Positions 57,024 through 64,000 of a stretch of 64,000 nt of DNA are shown piece after piece. Numbering within the stretch: the stretch's first letter is position 1; each line of letters begins with the position of its first letter. Made by a program: the position numbers and the translations under genes. Source of the DNA: JAPLST01 sp964397565 (GTDB lineage: Bacteria; Auribacterota; UBA3054; JAPLST01). The notes beneath the pieces were generated by a model. It worked only from the letters and a program-made list of their open reading frames with translations. It did not search any database and had not been told where the DNA came from. The stretch spans positions 62,001-126,000 of the forward strand of contig CAYNJC010000007.1 of the NCBI GenBank assembly GCA_964397565.1, in the 5' to 3' direction.

Positions 57024-58334
57024 ATGAAAAACAACGCACTAATTACCACTCTGCGAAGCTTGACGGGCAACCCGCGCGGCTGCGTGTATCCCGAGCCGTT
57101 ATGGGGCATTCCGTACAACCTGTATGCCCCGTATATTTCCATTTACATGGTGGCCCTCGGTGTCGCCGACAAACAAATCGGCCTGATTGTCAGCATCAGT
57201 TGGGGCTGTCAGGTTGTTTTGGCGCTGTTGAGCGGTGTGATCACCGACAAGCTTGGCCGCCGGCGCACCACGCTGCTGTTTGACATTCTGGCGTGGAGCG
57301 TGCCGGCACTGATCTCCGCGGTGGCGCAGAACTTCTGGTTTTTCCTGGCGGCGGGCGTGATTAACAGCGCCTGGCGCGTCCCGTACAACTCGTGGACCTG
57401 CTTGCTGGTCGAAGATACGGATCAAAACCAAGTGGTCGCAATCTACACCTGGATCTATATTGCCAACCAAATAGCGGGCTTGCTAACACCGCTGACGGGA
57501 TTGCTGATCGGCGTGCTGACGATCGTGCCAACGATGCGCGGGCTGTATGTGTTTGCGGCACTGATGTTCACGCTCAAGGCGGTGGTCACGTACCACATGA
57601 CCGCGGAGACCGCGCAGGGCAAGGTCCGCCTGCACGAGACACGCCATCAGAGCATGCTGACAATGCTGGGCGAGTATCACGGTGTCCTGCGCGCGCTCCT
57701 GCACACGCCGCAGACATTCTACACGGCCGGGATCATGCTGGTGATCAGCATTACCACCATGATCAGCGGCAGTTTCTGGGCGATCATCATGACGGAAAAA
57801 CTGCACATCCCGGCCCAGAACCTGGCGGCCTTTCTGTTTGTCAGATCCGCCATTATGTTGGTGTTCTTTTTTGTGGCGATGCCGCGCATCAGCAAGCTGC
57901 ATTTCAAGGTGCCGATGGTATTCGGGTTTCTTGGCTTCATTGTCAGCCAGGTGCTGCTGGTTACTGCGCCCGACCGGGGCTATGTCGTGTTGCTCGTGAG
58001 CACGTTGCTGGAGACCTGCAGCTATGCGACGGTCAGTCCGTTAGTGGATCACATGGTCGCGTTGACGGTCGCACCCCAGGAACGGGCGCGGATTCAGTCC
58101 ATTCTCTTCGTCGGCATCATCCTGCTTACGTCACCCTTTGGTTGGATTGCTGGAACGCTCTCGAGCATCAACAAGAGCCTGCCGTTTTTGTTGAATTGTG
58201 CCCTGTTTGCGGTGGGCGCGGTGCTGGCATACCTCGCCGGGCAGGCGGCGCGCAGACGACGCGAGACCGACACCGCTGCGACGAAGCCTCCAGCCGTTTT
58301 CTTGCATGCTATGACGGCACCCTCAGGCACATGA
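57024..58334 (+). CDS. MFS transporter
   Basis: A 436-residue protein with 12 predicted membrane segments. The MFS motif A region is present between segments 2 and 3 (SGVITDKLGRRRTTLLFDIL). It begins with a short cytoplasmic part (RSLTGNPRGCVYPEPLWGIP) seen in a family of uncharacterised MFS proteins from Bacillota and the PVC group. Substrate unknown. The stop overlaps the next start (ATGA), so the CYTH protein is co-translated. Confidence 0.8.
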   Translation: MKNNALITTLRSLTGNPRGCVYPEPLWGIPYNLYAPYISIYMVALGVADKQIGLIVSISWGCQVVLALLSGVITDKLGRRRTTLLFDILAWSVPALISAVAQNFWFFLAAGVINSAWRVPYNSWTCLLVEDTDQNQVVAIYTWIYIANQIAGLLTPLTGLLIGVLTIVPTMRGLYVFAALMFTLKAVVTYHMTAETAQGKVRLHETRHQSMLTMLGEYHGVLRALLHTPQTFYTAGIMLVISITTMISGSFWAIIMTEKLHIPAQNLAAFLFVRSAIMLVFFFVAMPRISKLHFKVPMVFGFLGFIVSQVLLVTAPDRGYVVLLVSTLLETCSYATVSPLVDHMVALTVAPQERARIQSILFVGIILLTSPFGWIAGTLSSINKSLPFLLNCALFAVGAVLAYLAGQAARRRRETDTAATKPPAVFLHAMTAPSGT

Positions 58335-58858
58335 AGCGCATGGCCCGCAACATCGAAATAAAAGCCAGGATTGAAAGCGTCGCAACGCTGGCGCCCCGCG
58401 TAGCTGCGCTGGCCGATCAGGGCCCGTTTGAGCTTGAGCAAGACGATACCTTCTTTGCCTGCGACAATGGCCGGCTCAAACTCCGGACGTTGTCTGCTAC
58501 CGAAGGCCAACTCGTCTTCTACCGCCGGCCAGACCAGGCCGGGCCAAAAGAGTCGTTCTATGTCATTGCGCACACGCCAGTGCCTGACACGCTGCGTGAA
58601 GTGTTGTCACGTGCGTATGGAGAAACGGGGCGGGTGCGCAAGCACCGCACGGTGTTTCTGGCCGGCCACACGCGCATTCATCTGGATCAGGTCGAGCAAC
58701 TGGGCCACTTCCTTGAACTGGAAGTGGTGCTGGAAGACAATGAACCGGCTGAAGCCGGTGTGGCCGTCGCCCATGAGCTCCTCACCAAATTGGGGATTTC
58801 ATCGACACAGCTCGTCGAAGGGGCGTATCTTGATCTGCTCAATCAGCAACAGGTCTGA
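58331..58858 (+). CDS. CYTH-domain protein (class IV adenylate cyclase / ThTPase-like)
   Basis: A 175-residue protein starting MKRMARNIEIKARI, where the E-x-E/K-type N-terminal strand is the CYTH signature (IEIKARI). Further family features are FFACDNGRLKLR, HLDQVEQLGHFLELEVVL and YLDLL at the end, giving the acidic and basic residues that line the triphosphate tunnel. CYTH proteins act on triphosphate compounds with divalent metals; which one is unknown here. Translation is coupled to the MFS gene by a 4-bp overlap. Confidence 0.82.
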   Translation: MKRMARNIEIKARIESVATLAPRVAALADQGPFELEQDDTFFACDNGRLKLRTLSATEGQLVFYRRPDQAGPKESFYVIAHTPVPDTLREVLSRAYGETGRVRKHRTVFLAGHTRIHLDQVEQLGHFLELEVVLEDNEPAEAGVAVAHELLTKLGISSTQLVEGAYLDLLNQQQV

Positions 58859-58975
58859 TGCTCATAGACCTGGTGTCCGTGTTGCCATGTGCGCGATGCG
58901 GACAATGGCATTCATTGCCTGTCGTGCGTTGACGCGCATGCGCCGGCGGCGTGATTGCGGGGGTCTTTGCGCAGA

Positions 58976-59032
58976 TGTAGCCGCGGGCGTTGACCGCGGC
59001 AGGAGCAACCGCCCTCGGCGCGGGCGGCTACA
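58976..59032. repeat. Third copy of the MITE-like core
   Basis: TGTAGCCGC (58976-58984) and GCGGCTACA (59024-59032) bracket a core closely matching 2083-2140. The 17-bp outer ends are absent. A further GC palindrome (GCCGCACG...CGTGCGGC) lies at ~59080-59100. Apart from these repeats the gap 58859-59147 shows no gene. Confidence 0.7.
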
Positions 59033-59147
59033 ATTGCGGACGTCTGCTGTAGATACGGAACGGCGTTCCGCGAGTGGATACGCCGCACGCCGTGCGGCGG
59101 CTACGGGCAGAAACGCACGATCCAAATGAACGACATGTCAGACAGAC

Positions 59148-59993
59148 CTATGCACTGGCGCGCAGCCGGCGGACTAGCAACGAGACGGCAAACACACCCG
59201 CCGCAATCAGCACGATCGTCGCCCCGGTCGCGGTAGCAAGATAATACGAAAGGAGCAGGCCCGTTATGCCGCTGGCGCTGCCCAAGCCGACCGCCCACAG
59301 GACATAGCCGCGCGTGGTGCGCGCCAGATTCCGCGCGGCCGCCGCCGGCAACAGCAACAGGGAGTTGATCACCAGCAGGCCGATCCACGGAATGCAGATC
59401 ATGACAAACAAGGCCACCACCACCGCCAGAATCGTCTCGACCAGCCAGACCGGCACGCCGCGGCTGATCGCCAGCGCAGTGCTGACCGACGTCAGAAAAA
59501 TGCGGTTAAACAGTGCCAGGATGATCGCGCACACGACCACGCTCACGAGGGCCAGCAATTGGAGTTCGGCTTGGGTGACGGTCAATATATCGCCGACAAG
59601 AAAGTTGGTATAGCGCTGAAACCCGCCTTGGCGCGACAGAATGACGACGCCCAGCGCCACGCTGCACGCCATCGCCAGGCCGATGATCGTATCCAATGAC
59701 GCCGCGGCATAGCGCCGGCAGACGCTGATGCTGAGCGCAAACAAGACGGCAAAGAGCAGCATTGCCGGGCGTGGCTCGCCCAACCCAAGCAGCACGCCGC
59801 ACGCAATCCCCGTCAAGGCGGAGTGCCCGACCGCGTCAGAGAAATACGCCATCTGTTTGTTGATGACGACGCAGCCCAGCAGCGCGCAGACCGGCGTCAT
59901 CAGCACGACGGCCAGCAAGGCGTGGCGCATGAACGCATACTGGGCCCAGTCGCCAGGCAGGTGTTGCACGAGGGTGTGCCAGAGCTCCATCAT
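59148..59993 (-). CDS. Metal ABC transporter permease (ZnuB/MntB family)
   Basis: A 281-residue inner-membrane permease of the ABC-3 family with 7-8 membrane segments. Characteristic stretches are VVINKQMAYFSDAVGHSALTG near the N-terminus and GLLVINSLLLLPAAAARNLA near the C-terminus. With the adjacent ATPase it imports zinc, manganese or iron. Start overlaps the ATPase stop by 4 bp. The solute-binding protein is not in the window. No Zur/Mnt-type operator is obvious. Confidence 0.9.
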   Translation of the reverse strand: MMELWHTLVQHLPGDWAQYAFMRHALLAVVLMTPVCALLGCVVINKQMAYFSDAVGHSALTGIACGVLLGLGEPRPAMLLFAVLFALSISVCRRYAAASLDTIIGLAMACSVALGVVILSRQGGFQRYTNFLVGDILTVTQAELQLLALVSVVVCAIILALFNRIFLTSVSTALAISRGVPVWLVETILAVVVALFVMICIPWIGLLVINSLLLLPAAAARNLARTTRGYVLWAVGLGSASGITGLLLSYYLATATGATIVLIAAGVFAVSLLVRRLRASA

Positions 59994-60790
59994 GCGGCCG
60001 CGTGCGCGGGTGGCAACCCCAGGGCTGCGCGCACGGCCGGCTCCGCCATCACCTCACGCGGGCTACCTTGACCGACGATGCGTTGCTGCAGGCAGATAAA
60101 GCGATCCGACACGATGGCGGCGGCGGCCAAATCATGTGAAACCATGATCACCGACAAATCAAACTGCTCGCGCAACCGCGAGACGGTGCGATAAAAGGCT
60201 TGGACGCCGCCATGGTCCATCGCGGTCAGCGGCTCGTCCAGCAGCACGATATCCGGCACGGGGGTCAATGCCAGCGCCAGCAAAACCCGCTGCAATTGTC
60301 CGCCGGACAACGCGCCGATGCGGGCGCTGATCAGTGCATGGGCGTCCACTTGTGCCAAGGCCGCTGCGGCCTGGGCGCGCACGCCGGCGCGCCGCGCCAG
60401 GCAGACGGGCCAGGCCGACACCGCCGCGCAAAACAAATCCAAGACCGTCACCGGCGCCGTCTTGTCCACGGCAACCTGCTGCGGAACATAGCCGACGCGC
60501 GGCTTCGTGGCGGTAGCGGCATCATGCACGGCCTCGAAACGAAACGTGCCATGATAGGGGATTTCGCCCACCAGCGCGCGCAAGAGGGTGGTCTTGCCCG
60601 CGCCATTCGGGCCGATGAGGGTGACCATCTCGCCGCAGTGCAGATGCAGATCGACATGCTGCACCGCCCAATAGGCGCCAAAACGCACGCTCAAATCACG
60701 GACTTGCACACAACAAACGCCGTCCGTGCGATGCGCCCGGCTCTTGGCCTGGTGCGCCACGGGAAGTGCTTCGCCGGCGCAGGTGGCCAT
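59990..60790 (-). CDS. Metal ABC transporter ATP-binding protein (ZnuC/MntA-type)
   Basis: A 266-residue ATPase: Walker A (IGPNGAGKTTLLRALVGE), signature LSGGQLQRVLLALAL, Walker B (DIVLLDEPLTAMD) and the His switch (IMVSHDL). It powers the permease at 59148. The first ~27 residues before VQVRDLSVRFG are atypical for the family, so translation could start at an internal GTG; the ATG at 60790 lies 4 nt after the cupin gene on the same strand. Confidence 0.9.
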   Translation of the reverse strand: MATCAGEALPVAHQAKSRAHRTDGVCCVQVRDLSVRFGAYWAVQHVDLHLHCGEMVTLIGPNGAGKTTLLRALVGEIPYHGTFRFEAVHDAATATKPRVGYVPQQVAVDKTAPVTVLDLFCAAVSAWPVCLARRAGVRAQAAAALAQVDAHALISARIGALSGGQLQRVLLALALTPVPDIVLLDEPLTAMDHGGVQAFYRTVSRLREQFDLSVIMVSHDLAAAAIVSDRFICLQQRIVGQGSPREVMAEPAVRAALGLPPAHAAA

Positions 60791-60794
60791 GCCG

Positions 60795-61148
60795 TCAGTG
60801 CGCGTGGCTGTTTTCAGGCGGCAAGGTCACGGCGGGCGCCACCACATAGATATAGCGCAGCGGTTCCGGGCCGCTGCTGACAATGTCATGCTCACACTGC
60901 GGCGGCACATAGACCGCCACACCGGCGCGCACGCTGATCGACGGCTTTTCCCGAAAGCAGGCTTCGCCGGCGCCGGCCAGCACGATGATAAATTCCTCGC
61001 GTGCGCCGGTGGTGTGCCAGCCGACGGTCTCGCCGGCACGCAGCGTGACATAGCCACTGCGCATGGCCACGCTCTGCGGTGGTCCGCTCAGGAGTTCAAG
61101 ATAGTCGCCATTGCGGGGCGTCGCATTGATCAGGTGCGGTTCGTGCAT
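60795..61148 (-). CDS. Cupin-domain protein
   Basis: A 117-residue single-domain cupin. Motif 1 is visible (GWHTTGAREEFIIVLAGAG, with the His and Glu ligands) and a motif 2-like stretch VPPQCEHDIVSSG. I start at the ATG at 61148 (MHEPHLINA), 1 nt after the cold-shock gene; a longer frame would cover that gene. Proteins of this type can be isomerases or metal-dependent sensors; role unknown. It lies in the same leftward cluster as the metal transporter. Confidence 0.75.
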   Translation of the reverse strand: MHEPHLINATPRNGDYLELLSGPPQSVAMRSGYVTLRAGETVGWHTTGAREEFIIVLAGAGEACFREKPSISVRAGVAVYVPPQCEHDIVSSGPEPLRYIYVVAPAVTLPPENSHAH

Positions 61149-61149
61149 G

Positions 61150-61347
61150 CTACTCTTGGCCGATGCGTTTGACGCCTTTGGCGCACGGCCCTTTCGGCCC
61201 TTCGCCCAGCTCGTACTCGACCGCATAGCCCGTGTCCAGCGGTACGGCCACTTCTGTGTGATGCACGAAAATGTCCGTGCCGTCTTCTTGTTCGATGAAA
61301 CCGAACCCTTTGGTATTACTGTACCATTTCACTTTGCCATGTGGCAT
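61150..61347 (-). CDS. Cold-shock protein
   Basis: A 65-residue CspA-type OB-fold RNA chaperone: MPHGKVKWYSNTKGFGFIEQ with RNP1 (KGFGFI) and RNP2 (DIFVHHTE) both intact. A ribosome site GAGGAG lies 6 nt before the ATG. Length is standard. It is followed 1 nt later by the cupin gene, so the two are likely one transcript. Confidence 0.93.
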   Translation of the reverse strand: MPHGKVKWYSNTKGFGFIEQEDGTDIFVHHTEVAVPLDTGYAVEYELGEGPKGPCAKGVKRIGQE

Positions 61348-61411
61348 GGAGACTCCTCGAGTGTAGTGAGCAAACAGCTCTGTCACGCCGTTGCCTGGCC
61401 CCGTGCCCGGC

Positions 61412-62878
61412 TCACAGATACGGCGTAAACAAGCGGGCCAGATTGTCGCGCAAGCGCACGGGAAACGGGCGGCCGTCCGCATCCTCCAGCGTCAGTGGTC
61501 GTGCCGTCGCGCGTTTGGCCGCCGCGATCTCCCGCAGCTGCACCGACAAGGTCTGGCTGTAACATTCTATATTATACTCAAAATTGAGGCGCAAGCTGCG
61601 CGGATCCCAATTGGCCGAGCCAATAAAACACCATTCATCGTCAACCAGCACCAGTTTCGAGTGGTCAAACGGCGGCGGCGTCAGCCAGACATGACAGCCC
61701 CACTCGAGTACTTGCCACAATTGGGCCGTCATCGCCCAGCCGACGGTGCGCAGGTTGCTCTGCGACGGCAGGATAATTTCGACATTGACGCCGCGCAAGG
61801 CGCAGGTGCTGAGCGCGCTGATCAAGTCCATGGTCGGCAGAAAGTAGGGCGTGACGATCTGCACCGAGCGTTGGGCGCAGGCCAGGGCGCCATGCAGCAC
61901 GCGCACCAGCTTGTCGAAATCCTCATCCGGCCCGTCCGCGATGCCGCGTGCCATCATCGCGCCGGCCGGCGCCAGCGCGGGATACCAGGCGTCGCCCTGC
62001 AGCGCTTCACCCGCCGCAAACAGCCAGTCTTCCGCGAACGCTTCCTGCAACTGCGCCACAACCGGCCCGCGCACGCGAAAATGCAGGTCTTGCACCACGT
62101 CCTTGGTGGCTTGCTGCACCAGATTGCCAAAGCGAATGTTCATCCCGCCGGTATAGCCATCCGTGCCGTCGACAATCAACATTTTGCGATGATTGCGCAG
62201 ATTCATATATTGGGTGGATACCGGCGCACTGGACGGCATGAAGACCTGTGCGGGAATGCCGGCCGCGCGCAAGCTGCGCATGATGCTCGGCCGTGAATAG
62301 CGCGCGCCGACGGCGTCCACCAGCACCCGCACCGTCACGCCGCGCGTGACGGCGTGGGCTAGCGCCTCGACAAACATGCGCCCGGCCGCGTCGTTGTCAA
62401 AGATATAGGTGGCCAGCGCCAGCGTGCGTTGGGCGCGCCCGATCGCCGCCAGCATCGCCGGATAGGCTGCGTCGCCATTGACCAGCGGCTCGAGCAGATT
62501 GCCGTCCAGCAGCGGGCGGCGGGTCACGCGCGCCACCAGCGTGTTCAAACTCATGAGGTGTGCCGCGCCAGCCGGCAACACTGACCGCAACTCGTGCTGG
62601 GTGCAGACCTGCGCCTTCGCGACACGCGCGCCAAGCTGCCGGCTGCGGGTGCGCACGGCCTTGCGTTTGATCCGGTTGATCCCCAGAAAATAGTAGAGCA
62701 AGGTGCCGGCGATCGGGAACACGATGATCACGCCGACCCAGCCGACGGCCGCGCGCGGATCACGCTTGTACATGGCCGCGTGACTGGCGGCGCACACCGC
62801 GCAGACCACCACCGTCACGGTCAGCAGATACGGCCAGACTGCCAAGACGCTTGTCGCAATGTTGGTCAACGTATGCAT
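61412..62878 (-). CDS. cls: Cardiolipin synthase
   Basis: A 488-residue phospholipase-D-superfamily enzyme that condenses two phosphatidylglycerols. Two N-terminal membrane segments (~10-32 and ~42-68) are followed by two HKD motifs: NHRKMLIVDGTDGYTGGMN and FDHSKLVLVDDEWCFIGSAN. Length and layout match ClsA. The next leftward gene (cold shock) starts 64 bp after the stop. Confidence 0.93.
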   Translation of the reverse strand: MHTLTNIATSVLAVWPYLLTVTVVVCAVCAASHAAMYKRDPRAAVGWVGVIIVFPIAGTLLYYFLGINRIKRKAVRTRSRQLGARVAKAQVCTQHELRSVLPAGAAHLMSLNTLVARVTRRPLLDGNLLEPLVNGDAAYPAMLAAIGRAQRTLALATYIFDNDAAGRMFVEALAHAVTRGVTVRVLVDAVGARYSRPSIMRSLRAAGIPAQVFMPSSAPVSTQYMNLRNHRKMLIVDGTDGYTGGMNIRFGNLVQQATKDVVQDLHFRVRGPVVAQLQEAFAEDWLFAAGEALQGDAWYPALAPAGAMMARGIADGPDEDFDKLVRVLHGALACAQRSVQIVTPYFLPTMDLISALSTCALRGVNVEIILPSQSNLRTVGWAMTAQLWQVLEWGCHVWLTPPPFDHSKLVLVDDEWCFIGSANWDPRSLRLNFEYNIECYSQTLSVQLREIAAAKRATARPLTLEDADGRPFPVRLRDNLARLFTPYL

Positions 62879-62884
62879 CGGCGG

Positions 62885-63619
62885 TCAGTCGAAGTCAAGA
62901 TCGCACACCAGCGGCATGTGATCCGAGAGGTGCACCGGCGGAATGAAAAAGTCGCGCACTCGCAGTTCCGGGCTGTGCAGAATGAAATCCAGCTGGCGGT
63001 GCGGCTTGCGGCTCGGATGCGAAGGGGCATTGCGCACATTGGCGTTGACCAGCCCCGTCGCCGCCAAAAACAATTTCAGCTCGTGCGCGCCCCACAGCAG
63101 ATTGAAGTCGCCCCCCACCAGCACGGGTTTGTCGGCGCTTTGAATCAATTCATGCAAGTCGCGCAATTGATAGTGCCGATGGCGAAAGAAAACCGAGAGA
63201 TGCACCAGAAAAATTACGCACTGCTCGAGCTCGAGCTCGATTACCAGGCGTTTGAGGCCATGCTCAAAATAGTGAAACTTCTGGTTCTTGATTGCGTGGC
63301 GCGTCAGAAACGCGTTGCCTTGTTTGCTGAACAAGGGCAGGCGCTGCAACAGGCCGAGCGGTTTGTACTTCGATTGGTACAAGTGATAATGCCCCAATCC
63401 GGCCGCGATGACTTCCGCCTGATTGCGCTTCTCGCTGCGATAGGTGCCGCTGTCCACCTCGAGCAGGCCGACCACATCGGGCGCAACCTTTTTGATGAAG
63501 GTGGCAATCCGCTCAAGATTATCACCGGTCGGCCGCAGATAGCCAATAAACGGCAGGGGCAGGTGAAAGCACCGGCTCGAACCGGTGGCATAGCGGATGT
63601 TATACAGCAGAAATCGCAT
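62885..63619 (-). CDS. Endonuclease/exonuclease/phosphatase-family protein
   Basis: A 244-residue EEP-fold protein; start at 63619 (MRFLLYNIRYATG), downstream of a clear promoter. Motifs: LLYNIRY, VVGLLEVDSG (catalytic Glu), VGGDFNLLWG (Asp-x-Asn), LDFILHS and LSDHMPLVCDL (Asp-His). It may act on phospholipids or nucleic acids; being 6 bp before the cardiolipin synthase gene suggests a lipid-related role but this is not proven. Confidence 0.85.
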   Translation of the reverse strand: MRFLLYNIRYATGSSRCFHLPLPFIGYLRPTGDNLERIATFIKKVAPDVVGLLEVDSGTYRSEKRNQAEVIAAGLGHYHLYQSKYKPLGLLQRLPLFSKQGNAFLTRHAIKNQKFHYFEHGLKRLVIELELEQCVIFLVHLSVFFRHRHYQLRDLHELIQSADKPVLVGGDFNLLWGAHELKLFLAATGLVNANVRNAPSHPSRKPHRQLDFILHSPELRVRDFFIPPVHLSDHMPLVCDLDFD

Positions 63620-63644
63620 AATGTGTTGTTTACTACCGCTAGCG

Positions 63645-63673
63645 ATTGTAGCGCATCCGGCCCGCCCTGTCAA
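63645..63673 (-). promoter_or_regulatory. Promoter of the EEP / cardiolipin synthase operon
   Basis: On the minus strand: TTGACA (63673-63668), 17 bp, TACAAT (63650-63645), ~25 nt before the ATG. Confidence 0.7.
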
Positions 63674-63775
63674 GCGCGCGTGAAAATTGGTTCCGGCGAT
63701 CCTTCAAAGCAGGCGCGGCGCCCTGGCGCGGTTCAGTATGCGGGAGCGACTTCTGCGGCGCGCATGTGCTGCTGC

Positions 63776-63804
63776 TTGACACCCGCTTGGATTCATGCTA
63801 TTCT
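63776..63804 (+). promoter_or_regulatory. Promoter of the last gene (leaderless geometry)
   Basis: TTGACA (63776-63781), 17 bp, TATTCT (63799-63804), 6 nt, ATG at 63811. Confidence 0.7.
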
Positions 63805-63810
63805 CATCGC

Positions 63811-64000
63811 ATGAGCACCAAACATTGTAGTAATGAAGACGGACTTGCGGGCGCGCTCGCGGCGCTGGCGGCGAGTCTGCACGATGCGTCACTGGTGAAA
63901 CTGTCGTTCGGCGCCTATGGCGGCGCGGATGCGACCCTGCAGAATGTGTACGCGCGGGTTGTGACCATCAAAGGCGCGCAGCACCTGTCGTTTACCTACC
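63811..64000 (+). CDS. Unassigned protein, N-terminal part (cut by window edge)
   Basis: The visible 63 codons read MSTKHCSNEDGLAGALAALA-ASLHDASLVKLSFGAYGGAD and continue LQNVYARVVTIKGAQHLSFTY. The VKLxxGxYxGxDxxLxNVYxRxVxIKGxxxLSF pattern resembles the N-terminal region of a family of uncharacterised SAM-dependent methyltransferase-like proteins, but the methyltransferase domain would lie outside the window. Leaderless-type promoter. Confidence 0.5.
   Translation, partial: MSTKHCSNEDGLAGALAALAASLHDASLVKLSFGAYGGADATLQNVYARVVTIKGAQHLSFTY

Noticed and set aside
57392..58330. Long second frame inside the MFS gene leading into the CYTH protein
   Set aside because: Only the last ~175 codons look like a protein (CYTH); the earlier part is a shifted reading of the MFS gene. 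The ATG at 58331 with ATGA overlap is the better start.

Overview
The window is 64 kb of GC-rich bacterial DNA, mostly chromosomal housekeeping genes plus one 19.9 kb integrated element. Two secreted proteins end in PEP-CTERM sorting tails, one small protein resembles the exosortase-associated TIGR04073 family, and there are large secreted beta-rich proteins with a DNRLRE-type domain and a UroD-family methyltransferase. Together these point to the PVC superphylum (Verrucomicrobiota, Kiritimatiellota or Lentisphaerota). That placement is inference; no rRNA is present. Promoters are easy to read (TTGACA or TTGCAN, 17 bp, TATAAT-like), and in at least seven genes the -10 box lies 6 or 7 nt from the ATG, which predicts leaderless mRNAs.

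Layout. 0-6.2 kb: end of purL, a GlcD-like FAD oxidase, a Nudix hydrolase, a zinc-ribbon membrane protein, a YhiN-type flavoprotein and an MFS exporter. 6.4-15.5 kb: a co-directional run of SNF2 helicase, SWIM protein, apolipoprotein N-acyltransferase (lnt) and mfd. 15.6-18.1 kb: TIGR04073-like protein and an SGNH-esterase fusion. 18.6-38.5 kb: an element integrated in tRNA-Ser(CGA). 38.9-47.8 kb: UroD-family protein, two secreted proteins (one with HEMSH), class II DAHP synthase and a secreted TPR protein. 47.8-56.8 kb: a giant GspK-like pseudopilin, a PEP-CTERM protein, a membrane FeS protein and a PEP-CTERM subtilase. 57-64 kb: MFS transporter, CYTH protein, a zinc/manganese-type ABC transporter, cupin, cold-shock protein, cardiolipin synthase, an EEP-family nuclease/phosphatase and the start of a further gene.

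The element is bounded by an 18-bp direct repeat from the tRNA anticodon arm, with a truncated tRNA 5' half on the left and the rebuilt tRNA on the right. It carries a tyrosine integrase, a small HTH protein, a replisome-organiser-like protein plus a DnaC-like loader, a lone phage tape-measure protein, a degraded parB-like gene behind a 785-bp tandem duplication, a CRISPR-like array without cas genes, an MmeI-like type IIL restriction-modification enzyme, and a mosaic of small cargo genes in which one HTH domain occurs four times.

The most unusual signal is the array at 30.73-31.25 kb. It has 31-bp repeats and 33-35 bp spacers, and every spacer contains an inverted repeat. Seven of the eight spacers can be read, in one strand and phase, as variants of the same short stretch of the parB-like gene lying 0.4 kb upstream. 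In those seven and in the gene itself the palindrome is centred on the same codon position. Two spacers share 15 and 12 nt with that gene at exactly this place. The spacers therefore look like a collection of one hypervariable, palindromic site of parB-like genes from related elements, which is not how ordinary CRISPR arrays look.
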